A DNA stretch of 64,000 nucleotides from Xiphydria camelus (lineage: Eukaryota; Arthropoda; Insecta; Hymenoptera; Xiphydriidae), in assembly GCA_963678675.1 (NCBI GenBank), contig OY783195.1, positions 10,938,479 to 11,002,478 on the forward strand, in the 5' to 3' direction. The notes beneath the pieces are model-generated. The model made no database searches. It was not told where the DNA came from and saw only the letters and a list, made by a program, of their open reading frames with translations. A program made the translations under genes and the position numbers. Below, piece by piece: positions 10,797-21,274 of this stretch (positions are counted from its first letter, which is position 1; each line of letters opens with the position of its first letter).

Positions 10797-11522
10797 GTTT
10801 TATTTATTTCTATATTGTGAAATATATATAGTAATTTCTATTGCAGAGATATAAAAAAAATGTGCTGAAAAAATTAATTTTGAGGAGAAATTTTGAAATT
10901 AGAAGTATAACTCATCACAAAATTCTAGGTTTTTGACAGAACTCATTGTCAGACTTCTGTTATGATTCATTTAATTGTTGACTTAAGAAAATTATTGTTT
11001 AACTAGAAATCAATGAACCTATATTCTATTGAAATTCGTCATGTGTAAGATATTTTTTTTGAATGCCTTTCCTTGACCGTCCCCTGGGGTGAGTCCCTAG
11101 ACTCGTGGGTACCAACCATACCCTTTTTTTACGTGTATGAGTCATCTTACCTAATATTACGTCTCACGACAAACGGACTTCAGCACCAGTTCTTATCACT
11201 TAACATCTTTACACGATCATAAATCACTTATTACTTCTAGTTCATTTCGTCATCTAATTGCTAATTGCCTCGGTCCCGTACTTTCCGGGAAGGAAGGTAT
11301 CAAATGGATATCAAATAATTGGGGTAAACTTAATGACCAGCTTTTTCAGGAATTCAATTCATTATTGATTCTTACGACAGAGAACGAGCATCCGGCTTTC
11401 TCGATCGAAATTCGCATCCTAGCATTACTTGTCGTTTGCCGTCAAAGTTGTTCACATCGTGAGCTGTACTGGTCATCTGTGAATATTACTTTGTCGCATT
11501 TGCAAGCGATTTTCATTTTAAA
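10797..11522. other. AT-rich stretch without a recognised gene
   Basis: I see no convincing coding frame, inverted repeat or RNA gene here. The end (about 11300-11522) is probably 5' untranslated sequence of the transposase that follows. Confidence 0.5.
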
Positions 11523-14023
11523 ATGGCAACGGAAAGTGGACCTTCGTGCAGTGAACAAGTTTATCATCAATCTGTCGATGAAAATGAAGCAGATTTTGAT
11601 GAAACATTTAAAATCACTGTTACAAATGCTCTTCGCCATGCAAAAGCATTGCTTGAGAAAAAAGGCCTTATTTGCAAAAATTCGTCTTCATCCATTAGCG
11701 GCGCAGCAATATCAATGGGGGAAACATTGTATGACGTGATACTTGACAGCGTTAATGAAGGATTTTTAATTGTAGATAAAGACCTCATTATGGCAGGAGA
11801 GCCAGATGAGCAACAATATGAAGAGGTATTTATTGATTTTGCAGCTTATTTCTGATATATAATCTATTGAATATTGTGACTTAACCCAAACTTTTTGTTT
11901 TTTTCCCAGAGTACTGATGATTCAATGGATTGCGAGGATTTTGATCCCCAGGATTACGAGGAGCCACCGCCAGAGTTCATTCCTTTGGACTACAAGGCTA
12001 AAGCTGTTGCACTCGCTGCGGCTCATCCAAAGTGGAGCTTGAAAATACTCAAAAGACATGGATTGGATCGACTAACCAGGAAAGATGCCTTGGTCACATG
12101 GAAAAAGGACGTTCTAGAGGGTGGTACGAAATTTGACAAACTTGAGATTGTCGATAGACAAAGCTTCGAACGGTTTCAGGAGGCCAGAAGTCTTCTGCAA
12201 CAGGTTACGACGAGGAGTGTGCAGCAATGGGCATTGGCAAGTGCTTCTCCCTACATCTCGAAAAAGTTCACCTTCCTGGCGAGTCCAACTTGGGTAAAAC
12301 GTTTCAAGAGAAGACACGGCATCAGACAGCGAAAGGTCATGAAATTCGTCAGCAAAAATGACATTGCTACGCTAGAAGAAACTGTAGCATCAGCGGAGAA
12401 GTTTCGAGTTCAGACATGGATTATGATGCCACGATGCGCCCCTGACCTCATCATCAACACGGATCAGACCGGATGCCAGTATGAAACTACGTATAACACA
12501 GGTTTACAAAAAAAAAAAGTCCGGACTATTTGACCGGACCATAGTATTCCGAGGTATTTTTGCGTCCTGAATCCGATCCCGAGGTCATCTGAGCCACATC
12601 ACGTCAGAAAAACGAAATTTCGAAATAAATAAATAAGGAAATGGGACTGCCCTGAGCAGCACCCAGAGCATAACTCCAAGGTTCTAAGGCCATTAGGGTC
12701 AGTGCTGGGTCCACTGTCAATATGTCACAGTGAACGGATCGCCGGAATTGGATGCCTTGACAGGGAGATCGTAATCCGCGAGATACAATGATCATGGCAA
12801 CATTTTATCCACTGGGGTGGTTCTGTGATAGTCCCGGTCGAGATTTAGGACTCCATTCCAATGTTTGGAAGGTATTCAAGACCTAAACACCTACCCTCCA
12901 ACTCAACAGGTCGCTTGAGAAATTGTCCCGGGTCCAGTTCCAAAAAATGGTCATTTTAACTTCTAAATGACCTTGAAATCTCGTTTTCCTGACGTGATGG
13001 GGCTCAGATGACCTCGGGATCGGATTCAGGACGCAAAAATACCTCGGAATACCATGGTCCGGTCAAATAGTCCGGACTTTTTTTTTGTAAACCTGTGTAA
13101 TCGATCTCTAGATTATAAGGGCGTGAAAACTGTACTTATGTCAAGAAGCAGAATCTTTTCAAAACAAAACACTCATACACTGCACAGTATAGTTTGACTG
13201 CCTCAGGTAAGTCACTTCCCCTCGTTTTTCTGTGCATGCAGGAGCCATCAAATCAACTCGACCCACAGGTATTAAAAAAATCGAACGTTTAACAGAAGAG
13301 TACAAAAATGTTGTTGTCACTTGTTCTAAGTCGGGCAAGCTCACCAGACAATTGTATACGTAATTCCTGAAAAGCAACATGCAGCCATATGTCCGAGAAA
13401 ACAAGTTTTTATTACTCGTTGACTCCTGGAGTGGCCAAGTTGATAGTACCTTGTATGATGATATCTTCACAGATCAAACTGGGGAAGTAACTTGCACTGT
13501 CAAGATTATTCCACCAAAATGTACTCCTCTCTGCCAGCCTTGTGATGTATATTTTTATCGTCAAGTTAAACATCAAAAGACTGCAGAATGCTCCTGAATT
13601 GTTAAAAGACCAACGGGAAATTTCCCCTCGCGAAGATGCCATAAAGATACACTCAATTGTTCATCGCCAATTAAGTGCTCCCATTTTTTCTGATAGGATT
13701 AGATATGCTTGGTTTGCGTCAAGACTCACAGATGAACGGCCGTTATTTGTTAATGTTAATGAGGTTTGTTTCCCCTTGACTCTTGCAAAAAAGAAATGTG
13801 AATGTTCAAATGTGTCTTTTATTAAATGTTCTTGGTGCGAAGAACATGTTTGCTTTGCATGTTTTTATGATAAGTATCACCTAAAAAATTGTAAACATAG
13901 CGCGCATCAGAGTCTTCATCTGAGTCAGAAACCGACAAAAACGATTAAATATTTTTGTATAATTAGTATAAGTATAAATAATAAATTAAAATTGAATGCA
14001 AAAAACACCTTTTTCCTTCGATA
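11523..14023 (+). pseudogene. Tc5/pogo-type DDE transposase, second lineage, broken
   Basis: Exon 1 (11523-11825, MATESGPSCSEQ...) and exon 2 (from 11910) are joined across an 84-bp GT-AG intron, giving QQYEE-STDDSMDCEDFD. Exon 2 has the homeodomain-like part (KAVALAAAHPKWSLKILKRH), the Tc5-type second helix-turn-helix (TWVKRFKRRHGIRQRK) and the first catalytic motif NTDQTG. A family 3 element interrupts at TTYN and the gene resumes at 13101 with RSLDYKGVKTVLMS. Later come LLLVDSWSGQ (second Asp), LCQPCDVYFYRQVK (third Asp) and a C-terminal cysteine finger CSWCEEHVCFACFY. Breaks: shifts near 13190 and 13265, a stop near 13362 and a shift near 13575. It is related to the Tc5-like transposases at 3425 and 62440 but clearly older. 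Its terminal repeats were not found. Confidence 0.8.
12497..13097. mobile_element. Inverted-repeat element, family 3, TAA duplication
   Basis: Termini CACAGGTTTACAAAA and complement, flanked by TAA at 12494-12496 and 13098-13100. Arms carry AGTCCGGACTATTTGACCGG. Removing the element plus one TAA restores the transposase frame (TTYNRSLDY). A 3-bp duplication with CAC termini would fit a CACTA-like or a PIF/Harbinger-like element; I cannot decide. It is non-coding. Confidence 0.8.
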
Positions 14024-15164
14024 ATTAAATTATATATTATATATATACCGCATGTCCTATGGCCAACCGCGCAGGTGAGCTGCGACCTGAATTCTTGACT
14101 TCGGCAGTATTTATGGTACAGTTCGAGTGGGCTTCAGACGAGTGCGCTGCATAAGAACCAAAAGTGTCGACTGCTCTTCTAATAGCTGTCAATTCGGGAG
14201 ATCGAAGCGTTTCGTGTAACCTCAAAATCGTAAAGTTTTGAATTAATAGTGAATAATTTGTAGAAGTGATGAGAAATAATCATAAATAATCTTCCGAATG
14301 CGTAGAAATCTGGTGGCTCAACAATTCCAGGAATCAGAAGCGCGCAGTAGCGCGGAGCAAGTCCGTGCCTGCGCGCGCGCAAGTCGAAACCTGCACGCCT
14401 GTGACGTCATTACTCGCGCGGGAGGGGGCGGGATCGAGTCTGAGATCACCACGTGCGGGTCGGTCAGAACTGCGCGTATTAGCGGTACGGTCTTATCCCC
14501 GCGGAGACGTCATCGGGGGCTTTATAAAATGGTATTATAATTCCTACTTCATCTACTTGCATCAATATTTCGCATATTTCTGCACGGTCGGGGAGCGGAA
14601 GTCGGCAAGACAAGCCCGAACCTGCACTCGCTGCCGTCGGCTGGGCTTGGTCGGCTGAGCTTTGTACAAATACCGACTGGTCGCGGGTCGTCGCGACAAA
14701 GGGAAGTGTACGTGAGTATGAAGGCCGGACGGTGGTGACGCCAGCAGACCAGTGGCGAAAGTACGAAATGCCACAAAATCTCGCATTGACTATTGACTAT
14801 TGAACGCGAAGGCGTTCCAATTCCTGTATAGATACTCTCGGTCGGAGGGTCGGTCGGACGGTTTTATTTTATTAATTCGATAATCTCGACCGAGATTATT
14901 GATCGACGCTAATCGACGACAATCCGTTCGCCGACGGCTCGTGCTCCCGACGCGTGCACGCACATTCGCGCCTATCCTAGCGTAGTGCCCTTTCGAAGGT
15001 CGATTCGCACGCATGCTCGAAGGGGCCGATTGCACCCTTTTTGTGACGCGGAGCGATTCTCCACGTCACAACGTCATTCGTCTGGATGTATTTTTTAAAG
15101 AAATCTCTTTAAAATGCAACAAAATTAAAAATTAAATGTGTTCCAAACGAAAGACTTATCTGTA
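14024..15164. other. GC-rich non-coding stretch starting with a TACCGCATGTCC terminus
   Basis: At 14046 TACCGCATGTCC matches the ends of the elements at 266 and 25333, but I find no matching right end. The stretch has several GC-rich segments (for example 14340-14520 and 14580-14720), which could be an old promoter region. Short open frames overlap on both strands with no recognisable protein. Confidence 0.35.
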
Positions 15165-15309
15165 GGCTGCTCTGTGTTCCGTCTTGCAGTACAAGTAAAA
15201 CAACAAACTAGCATGTGTGTCTGTGGCGGCCCCTAGTGTTCCGTCTTGTATTACAACTTAAAACTGTACAAGCAAAACGACCAACTAGCATGCGTGTGCA
15301 TGGCGGCCC
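15165..15309. repeat. Direct repeat, two diverged copies
   Basis: GTGTTCCGTCTTG followed by a variable part and then ACTAGCATG and GGCGGCCC occurs at about 15173-15238 and again at 15236-15309. The second copy carries about 15 extra bases. No function is apparent. Confidence 0.6.
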
Positions 15310-15433
15310 TTAAGGCGCGAGAAGTCTCGAGAACACCAGAATCTGTTAAAATGTTCTCAGGTGAGAAACTATTCATATTCACGCTTCTCGGGTGTTCTCG
15401 GGGCTTCTCGGCGTGAGTTTATTTGCGCCTTAA
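15310..15433. mobile_element. Small foldback flanked by TTAA
   Basis: TTAAGGCGCGAGAAG at 15310 and its partial complement (CTTCTCGG...GCGCCTTAA) ending at 15433. The TTAA at both ends fits a piggyBac- or Kolobok-type target duplication. Arms are imperfect: the right one has an insertion of about 13 bases relative to the left. Confidence 0.5.
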
Positions 15434-15900
15434 GATAATGGCGCTGTGCGGCGAGGGATTATCTATATTATTATTGTAAGGGTGCGCCTAAATTTAATAA
15501 ACTCAACGGCAACAATGACGGGCCCAATAGCGGGGAGTGGGTAAGTAGGCACTCCCCCAATATGATTATATTTTAATTAATAATTTTGTACAGGCGCCTT
15601 GCGCCATTCAGTAATTTACCCCTGGAGGAGTATTGTTCCCCTGGGGGAAGATATTTGTATCTGAAAATATTTTTGAAGTGAAACTTCTTACTGCGCGATA
15701 GGCAGAAAATGAAACTGACATGAAATGAAAGTATTCACACGGAATGAAGGGTGAGTGTTCGTGGCGAGATCCTAGCGAACGAGAGGGGAGGTGAGGAAAA
15801 TAAATGCGTAAGTCATGGCGGTTTTCCTTCAGCACAGCGAATTCTCATGAGACTTTACGCGTTAATTAATTCTGTTGTCACAAAGAATATTAGTTCTGTA
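15434..15900. other. No gene recognised
   Basis: Mixed AT-rich sequence with a short GC-richer block around 15700-15830. No coding, RNA or repeat signal that I can support. Confidence 0.4.
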
Positions 15901-15902
15901 TA

Positions 15903-16128
15903 TACAGGATCTTTAATCCCAAGCGCAACAGATTTGAATTTCCCTAACATTTGATTTCGGTAGTGCATGGATGGTGCTCGAGTCATTTATAGTTAGAGTT
16001 CATTTATAGTCGGAGCACTCTTCTAAAGCCAATTCTAACTATAAATGACTCGAGCACCATCCATACACTACCGAAATCAAATGACAGGGAAATTCAAATC
16101 TGTTGCGCTTGGGATTAAAGATCCTGTA
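15903..16128. mobile_element. Palindromic MITE with TA duplication
   Basis: A 226-bp inverted repeat, termini TACAGGATCTTTAATCCC, flanked by TA at 15901-15902 and 16129-16130. Arms are about 105 bp with few mismatches. The right TA is also the left TA of the next element. Confidence 0.85.
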
Positions 16129-16130
16129 TA

Positions 16131-17015
16131 TACAGGGTGACATTTTGAAAAGTTGCCACCCCAATATCTCAGAAAGTTAGAGAGATTTTCTAAAAAACAA
16201 AAATACGGTTTCGGTAGTGGAGAAGGGGAACCAAAATGACATAATCGGAGACGCACCCACTCCAACCCCCTTAGGAGTAGCCCCCCCAACTTTGTAATAT
16301 TAAATAACAACCCCTCATGCGTGATACAGCATTGGAAAGCTCTTTAAAAATGCTTTACAACAACACCAAATTTTGGTACCTTTCGATGAGTAGTTTTCGC
16401 GCAAATCGAGAAAGAAACTGCTAGAAGTAAGTTTTGTCAATTTATTTATTAAAGCTCAATTACGTTACAATAAATTTTCGAAGTGATTTTCATCACCTGA
16501 TCTTACTCCCTACGATTTCTTCTTATGGGAACATCTGAAATCTGTTGTTTTTCGAACTACACCAGCAAGCATTAACCAACTGAAATAGAGAATTACGCAA
16601 TAATGTCGCAAAATTTCAAGAACATTTGAAAAAGTTCGAAAAATCAATGAAAATCACTTCGAAAATGTATTATACCGTAATTGTGTGTGACCTTTAATAA
16701 ATAAATTGACAAAACTTACTTCTAGCAATTTCTTTCTCGATTTGCGCGAAAACTACTCATCGAAAGGTACCAAAATTTGGTATTGTTGTAAAGCATTTTT
16801 AAAGAGCTTTCCAACGTTGTATCACACATGGGGGGTTGCTATTTAAGATTACAAAGTTTGGGGGGCTATTCCTAAGGGGGTTGGAGGGGGTGCGTCTCCG
16901 ATTATGTCATTTTGGTTCCCCCTCTCCACTGCCGAAACCATATTTTTCTTTTTTAGAAAATCTCTGTAACTTTTTGAGATATTGGGGTGGCAAGTTTTCA
17001 AAATGTCACCCTGTA
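16131..17015. mobile_element. Inverted-repeat element, family 2, copy 1
   Basis: An 885-bp element with termini TACAGGGTGACATTTTG, flanked by TA (16129-16130 and 17016-17017). Arms of about 320 bp are well conserved. The central part (16490-16640) has traces of a mariner-like transposase C-terminus (PYDFFLWEHLKS-like reading) on the plus strand, so it may derive from a Tc1/mariner element. A half copy lies at 45239-45578. Confidence 0.8.
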
Positions 17016-17020
17016 TATGA

Positions 17021-17100
17021 GCGGAATATTGTCTAGCACGTGATATCAGTCGAGCATTATTATCGGTGAGCCGCCGAGTTTATGTAGTGTAGTTTGTGTA
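17021..17100. repeat. Direct repeat, copy 1 of 2 flanking family 1 copy 2
   Basis: CTAGCACGTGATATCAGTCG with its downstream context is repeated with changes at about 18325-18405 (CTAGCACGTAATATCAGTCG). The two lie on either side of the family 1 element but are far longer than its TA duplication, so they predate it or come from another event. Confidence 0.65.
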
Positions 17101-18191
17101 TACGGGTGTCCGTAAAGTATGGAAACGGTTAAATATCTCGAAAAGTACGCTTCAAAGCGGAAAACGAAAAAATACTTATCCGATATTTTTTTAAAAACTA
17201 TCAAATGATACCAAGATTGATCCCACACCCCAACCCCTGTGGGTGGGGCAGGGGGAAGCTTCAAAATCTTAAATAGGAACCCCCACTTTTGATTACATAG
17301 TCGCATTCTACATTAAAAACTACATAACTTTTATTTGAACAATTTTTTTCGATTCGTGGCAGATGGCGCTATAATCGACGAAATTCAATTTTTCGGTTTT
17401 TGCAATTGAGAGTCGATTTATTCAATTCTGCAATACAATTGCGATAGAAATTTACATTTTTTATTCTCATACTTGATATTTTTGTTAAAAATTTAATTTA
17501 GTTTTGCAAATTTGAAGTGCAGATGCATTCTGTACCTGGAATTCCCCCGGCGGAGGGTATATTCCGGGAATCGTAGCTATTCTTTCACTAGTAGTCCGTT
17601 TTAATGATATCCCTTAACCTGAGTACACGTAAACAGGTACCGCTAATTGCCGGGCCTTCCGGACCCTCGAACCTCGATGTATTCCGAAAGGGATTATCCT
17701 TGAGTAAAATTAGCTTATTTCCTCTAACGGAACTTAGTGCGTCACGGGGAATTCCAGGTACAGAACGCATCTGCACTTCAAATTTGCAAAACTAAATTAA
17801 ATTTTTAACAAAAATATCAAGTATGAGAATAAAAAATGTAAATTTCTATCGCAATTGTATTGCAGAATCGAATAAATCGACTCTCAATTGCAAAAACTGA
17901 AAAAATTGAATTTCGTCGATTATAGCGCCATCTGCCACGAATCGAAAAAAATGTTTCAAATAAAAGTTATGTAGTTTTTAATGTAGAATGCGAATATGCA
18001 ATCAAAAGTGGGGGTTCCTATTTAAGATTTTGAAGCTTCCCCCTGCCCCACCTACAGGGGTTGGGGTGTGGGATCAATCTTGGTATCATTTGAGTTTTAA
18101 AAAAAATATCGGATCGTATTTTTTCATTTCCCGTTCTGAAGCGTACTTTTCGAGATATTCAACCGTTTCCATACTTTACGGACACCCTGTA
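17101..18191. mobile_element. Inverted-repeat element, family 1, copy 2
   Basis: A copy of the element at 8469-9561, same length and arm layout, flanked by TA at 17099-17100 and 18192-18193. The left terminus has lost AG (TACGGGTG instead of TACAGGGTG). The two copies are similar over their whole length. Confidence 0.88.
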
Positions 18192-18292
18192 TATTATTGA
18201 GGTTAGAAAGTAGTCAGAAATATTTCTGCGTAGTGTGGAGGTTATTTTCGAGTGAGAATAGTGCCCAAATCAAATTCACCGTTGTGTAAAGT

Positions 18293-18294
<2 letters not shown>

Positions 18295-18322
<28 letters not shown>
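18295..18322. repeat. (TA)n microsatellite
   Basis: Uninterrupted TA dinucleotides, 14 units. Confidence 0.95.
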
Positions 18323-18324
<2 letters not shown>

Positions 18325-18325
<1 letters not shown>

Positions 18326-18405
18326 AATGTGAAATATTCTAGCACGTAATATCAGTCGTGCATTCTCATTGTCAGTGAGCGCCGAGGTTATATTGTGTAT
18401 ATACT
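18325..18405. repeat. Direct repeat, copy 2 of 2
   Basis: Partner of 17021-17100; see there. The shared part includes GTGAGC(C)GCCGAG. Confidence 0.65.
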
Positions 18406-19637
18406 GTAACGTTGCAAATTGTGCACGATATAATGTGACGCAATTCCTACGCCGCGTCGCTGGTCCCGCCATCCCCAGAGCATTTTTTTTAGAGTAAAAG
18501 CATAAATAGAGCACCAGTAATTAGTTTGTTATATTAGAATCGACTACCGTATTTAGACCCGCTAGGCTAGGAATAGAGTTACGAGGACGCCGGAGCTGGA
18601 GGACAAGGAGCTGCAACGAGCGCCAGATGCTGTGCGGCGAGATGCCGACGACTTCCCTGCCAGGCGCAGGACTGGGACTTGCAAACGAGCAGCTTACCCG
18701 GCGAGGAACGCAACCTGTGGAGAAAGGGAAACAAATAGTTGATATATACTTTTAGTACAATAGATACCTACGATTCTTTAGCCATATTAATAGCCATTCT
18801 TGAATCGACTTTAAAACTTCACTACACGCCACTGCCCTAATTTTGATTGGATTTTCGCCAAGTGATAAATAATTTAAACTTCAATTGTTCTAAACAGAAC
18901 AATTCAAACCAATTACATCACTCTTGAGTATTGAAAAATCTGTATCGTCTTCGGACACTTGCTGCATGCCACTAACGTAACATATTTTGACATACATACT
19001 TACATATACCTATATATGTTTACTTTTATATTTATATTATATTTTTATATACCTATATTTATATTTACTATACATATATATTTTTTACTTTTTTCGCAAT
19101 GTTTTAACATTCCATTGTCTTAAATAAACTAACTACGAGTATTTTTACTGCGTAAAACGTAATATTGAGGGTGAATGTACGTTTCGCAATATTCAACGCT
19201 TCCAGCCCGCCACTGGTTTCCAAAAAATTATGCACTGCTATATACCATTTTATAGGTAATTTTATTGGCTTTAATTTTGGTCTGTTCCATTTTAAAAAAG
19301 AGCCGTTTTTAAGATATTTGAGAAAAACTAAAAAAATGTACCTTTAGCGGTAGTTTTGGGGTTGTTTGCACCCTCGGAGGGATGAGGACTTTTAGTATGT
19401 TAATCAGGGCCACAAAAGCTAAATAATCCCGCATAAATCAACTTTAGGGCATTTTGTTCCACGAGCGATCATTGCACTGGCCTATCAGTATACTTTCATG
19501 AGTGTGTAGATAATTTTATGAATAACTTCTCAGAATGAAGATGTTAATATTCCATTATTTGCTGTAGTAAATTTTTTTATAAATATACCCGGCTCAGAGC
19601 TTCGCGCTACCCGCGAGTCGAAATTTTCAACCTACAA
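18406..19637. other. Non-coding stretch with GC-rich island and AT-rich low complexity
   Basis: 18540-18725 is GC-rich and could be an untranslated exon or an old LTR, but no supporting signal was found. 18990-19100 is TATATT-type low complexity. 19160-19600 shows nothing I can name. Confidence 0.4.
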
Positions 19638-19830
19638 AAAGCCTAGAATAACTTAAACAAAGCCCAATTAAAACATCCAAAGCCTAAACTACATATCAAG
19701 ACCTATTTAAAGCCTAGAATAACCTAAACAAAACCCAATTAAAACATCCAAAGCCTAAACTACATGTCTTGACCTATTTAAAGCCTAAATAACCTAAACA
19801 AAACCAATTCAAAACCTTCAGCTCCTATTC
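19638..19830. repeat. 71-bp tandem repeat, about 2.7 copies
   Basis: Units start with AAAGCCTA at 19638, 19709 and 19780, exactly 71 bp apart. Each contains AACCTAAACAAA.CC and CCTAAACTACAT; the last unit is partial and lacks a base or two. Confidence 0.9.
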
Positions 19831-19963
19831 TTGCGATATTTATTGAGTGTTAGGTTTCTTTGGTTTTAATAAGGTACTGTTAATCAATATGAATTTCTTT
19901 TATATACAGGAATAAATAAATTAATAAACATTTCGTGATTAATAATGTTAAATATATAACATT

Positions 19964-20284
19964 TTATTTCAACTCAGCATTATTTAAAGGAATAGCGATG
20001 TATTCCTCATTATTACAATTCATATATACACAGGTAGTAAGAATGTCATCGATTGAAATGATTTTCATTACATTTGTAGATTTAACAACGTGAAGAAAGG
20101 CATTTGTGTCATATACATATTGATCACCGCGAGTGTGAAGAATATAATCGGTGATGATTTCTCGCAGTATTGCATAATGTCTGTAGTTGTTACAATTACA
20201 TACAGCACGTTGGCAATCAGATTCCGAAATTTTTATAAAATAAAGAAGATTACCGAATTTCATGGAATTGTTAGCTGATTTCAT
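19964..20284 (-). CDS. Unrecognised 106-residue open frame
   Basis: The frame reads MKSANNSMKFGNLLYFIKIS... and ends IPLNNAELK. It has a reasonable amino-acid mix and a Cys/Asn patch CQRAVCNCNNY, followed by a segment with EYIAIPL near the end. It faintly recalls the C-terminal parts of uncharacterised transposon-linked insect proteins, but I cannot name a family. No partner exons were found upstream. It could be a remnant exon of a mobile element or a chance frame. Confidence 0.3.
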   Translation of the reverse strand: MKSANNSMKFGNLLYFIKISESDCQRAVCNCNNYRHYAILREIITDYILHTRGDQYVYDTNAFLHVVKSTNVMKIISIDDILTTCVYMNCNNEEYIAIPLNNAELK

Positions 20285-20714
20285 ATGTTATATGTTCTGT
20301 CACATGTGCCGATCTTTCAAATGTCAAAACTTAATATAGGTTATGTTACTTGCTTCATACAGGTTATGCCTACCACTGTCTGCCTAGCAGACAATAATTT
20401 TATAATTAATCAGAAATTACTCCTATCGTTTGGAAACAGTTTGGGGATATTTAGGAAATTAGTTTCAGTTTTTGGGAAACGTTAATTAATATATTATAAA
20501 TTATTTTTACTTGACCGTATAGATAGCAAATATTAATTAGAAATACAGACGAATCAATTGGAAATCATTTGGGGAATTGAACCCTATTGTTAATTTCATT
20601 TGGGAAATAATACTTATGTAATTAATAATTAATTATCATTCCACAGTGAAAACTGTTTTATCAATATATGATAAATACGTTGACGGTTATCGACCGTTAG
20701 ACATTACAACCTTC
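20285..20714. other. AT-rich stretch, nothing recognised
   Basis: No inverted repeat, RNA gene or convincing coding frame was seen. Confidence 0.45.
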
Positions 20715-20909
20715 GACTCGGATTCTGTCGCTGGTTACTTTTTTAAATGTTACTTTTAAATGTACTAACCATTGATTAATCAATCCTCATGCTTTCATTA
20801 ATGAAGATAGACACCACCGTAGCTAATGAGGGCATGAGAATTAATTGTTCATTGGCTTGTATGTTTAAAAATGATACTTTAGAAAGTCACCAGCGACAGA
20901 ATCCGAGTC
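20715..20909. mobile_element. MITE family 4, copy 1
   Basis: A 195-bp inverted repeat with termini GACTCGGATTCTGTCGCTGG. The second copy is at 39781-39978. The interior holds matching blocks (AACCATTGATTAATCAA and CTCATGC). No clear target duplication can be read. Confidence 0.85.
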
Positions 20910-21274
20910 CCTATACAAGGAAGAGTCACATGTTTGAATACGATGGCTCACACGTCGGCCATCTTGTATACGCCTGTTGCGCATCGGTGGTGGCGCCGCC
21001 TTACTCGCCTGGTGAGCAAAAAGTGCCGTACTGGGTTACACGGCACGGGGTGTATGACTATACGTGTGGTCACATGCACACTTAGATTTGCCTGTATAAG
21101 CACAAGCCGGAAGGCCTGATTGGTTGACAGTGTAACCCATTTGTGCCAATCTTGGCCACTACGCGGCGCTTTCGGCGCACTTTCGAGATACGCAACAAGC
21201 GTATAGTTATTTGCTTCAGGTAAATTAGTGATGCGCGTTTCCGATAAAAAAATTAGTGCAAGAAAGTAAAAATA

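Noticed and set aside
14298..15035. Overlapping 60-97-codon frames on both strands
   Set aside because: A GC-rich stretch has few stops; the peptides are Arg/Ala/Ser-rich with no recognisable domain.
18540..18725. Promoter or first exon of a host gene, or an LTR
   Set aside because: Only GC content supports it; no TG...CA ends, primer-binding site, open frame or splice-linked exon was found.
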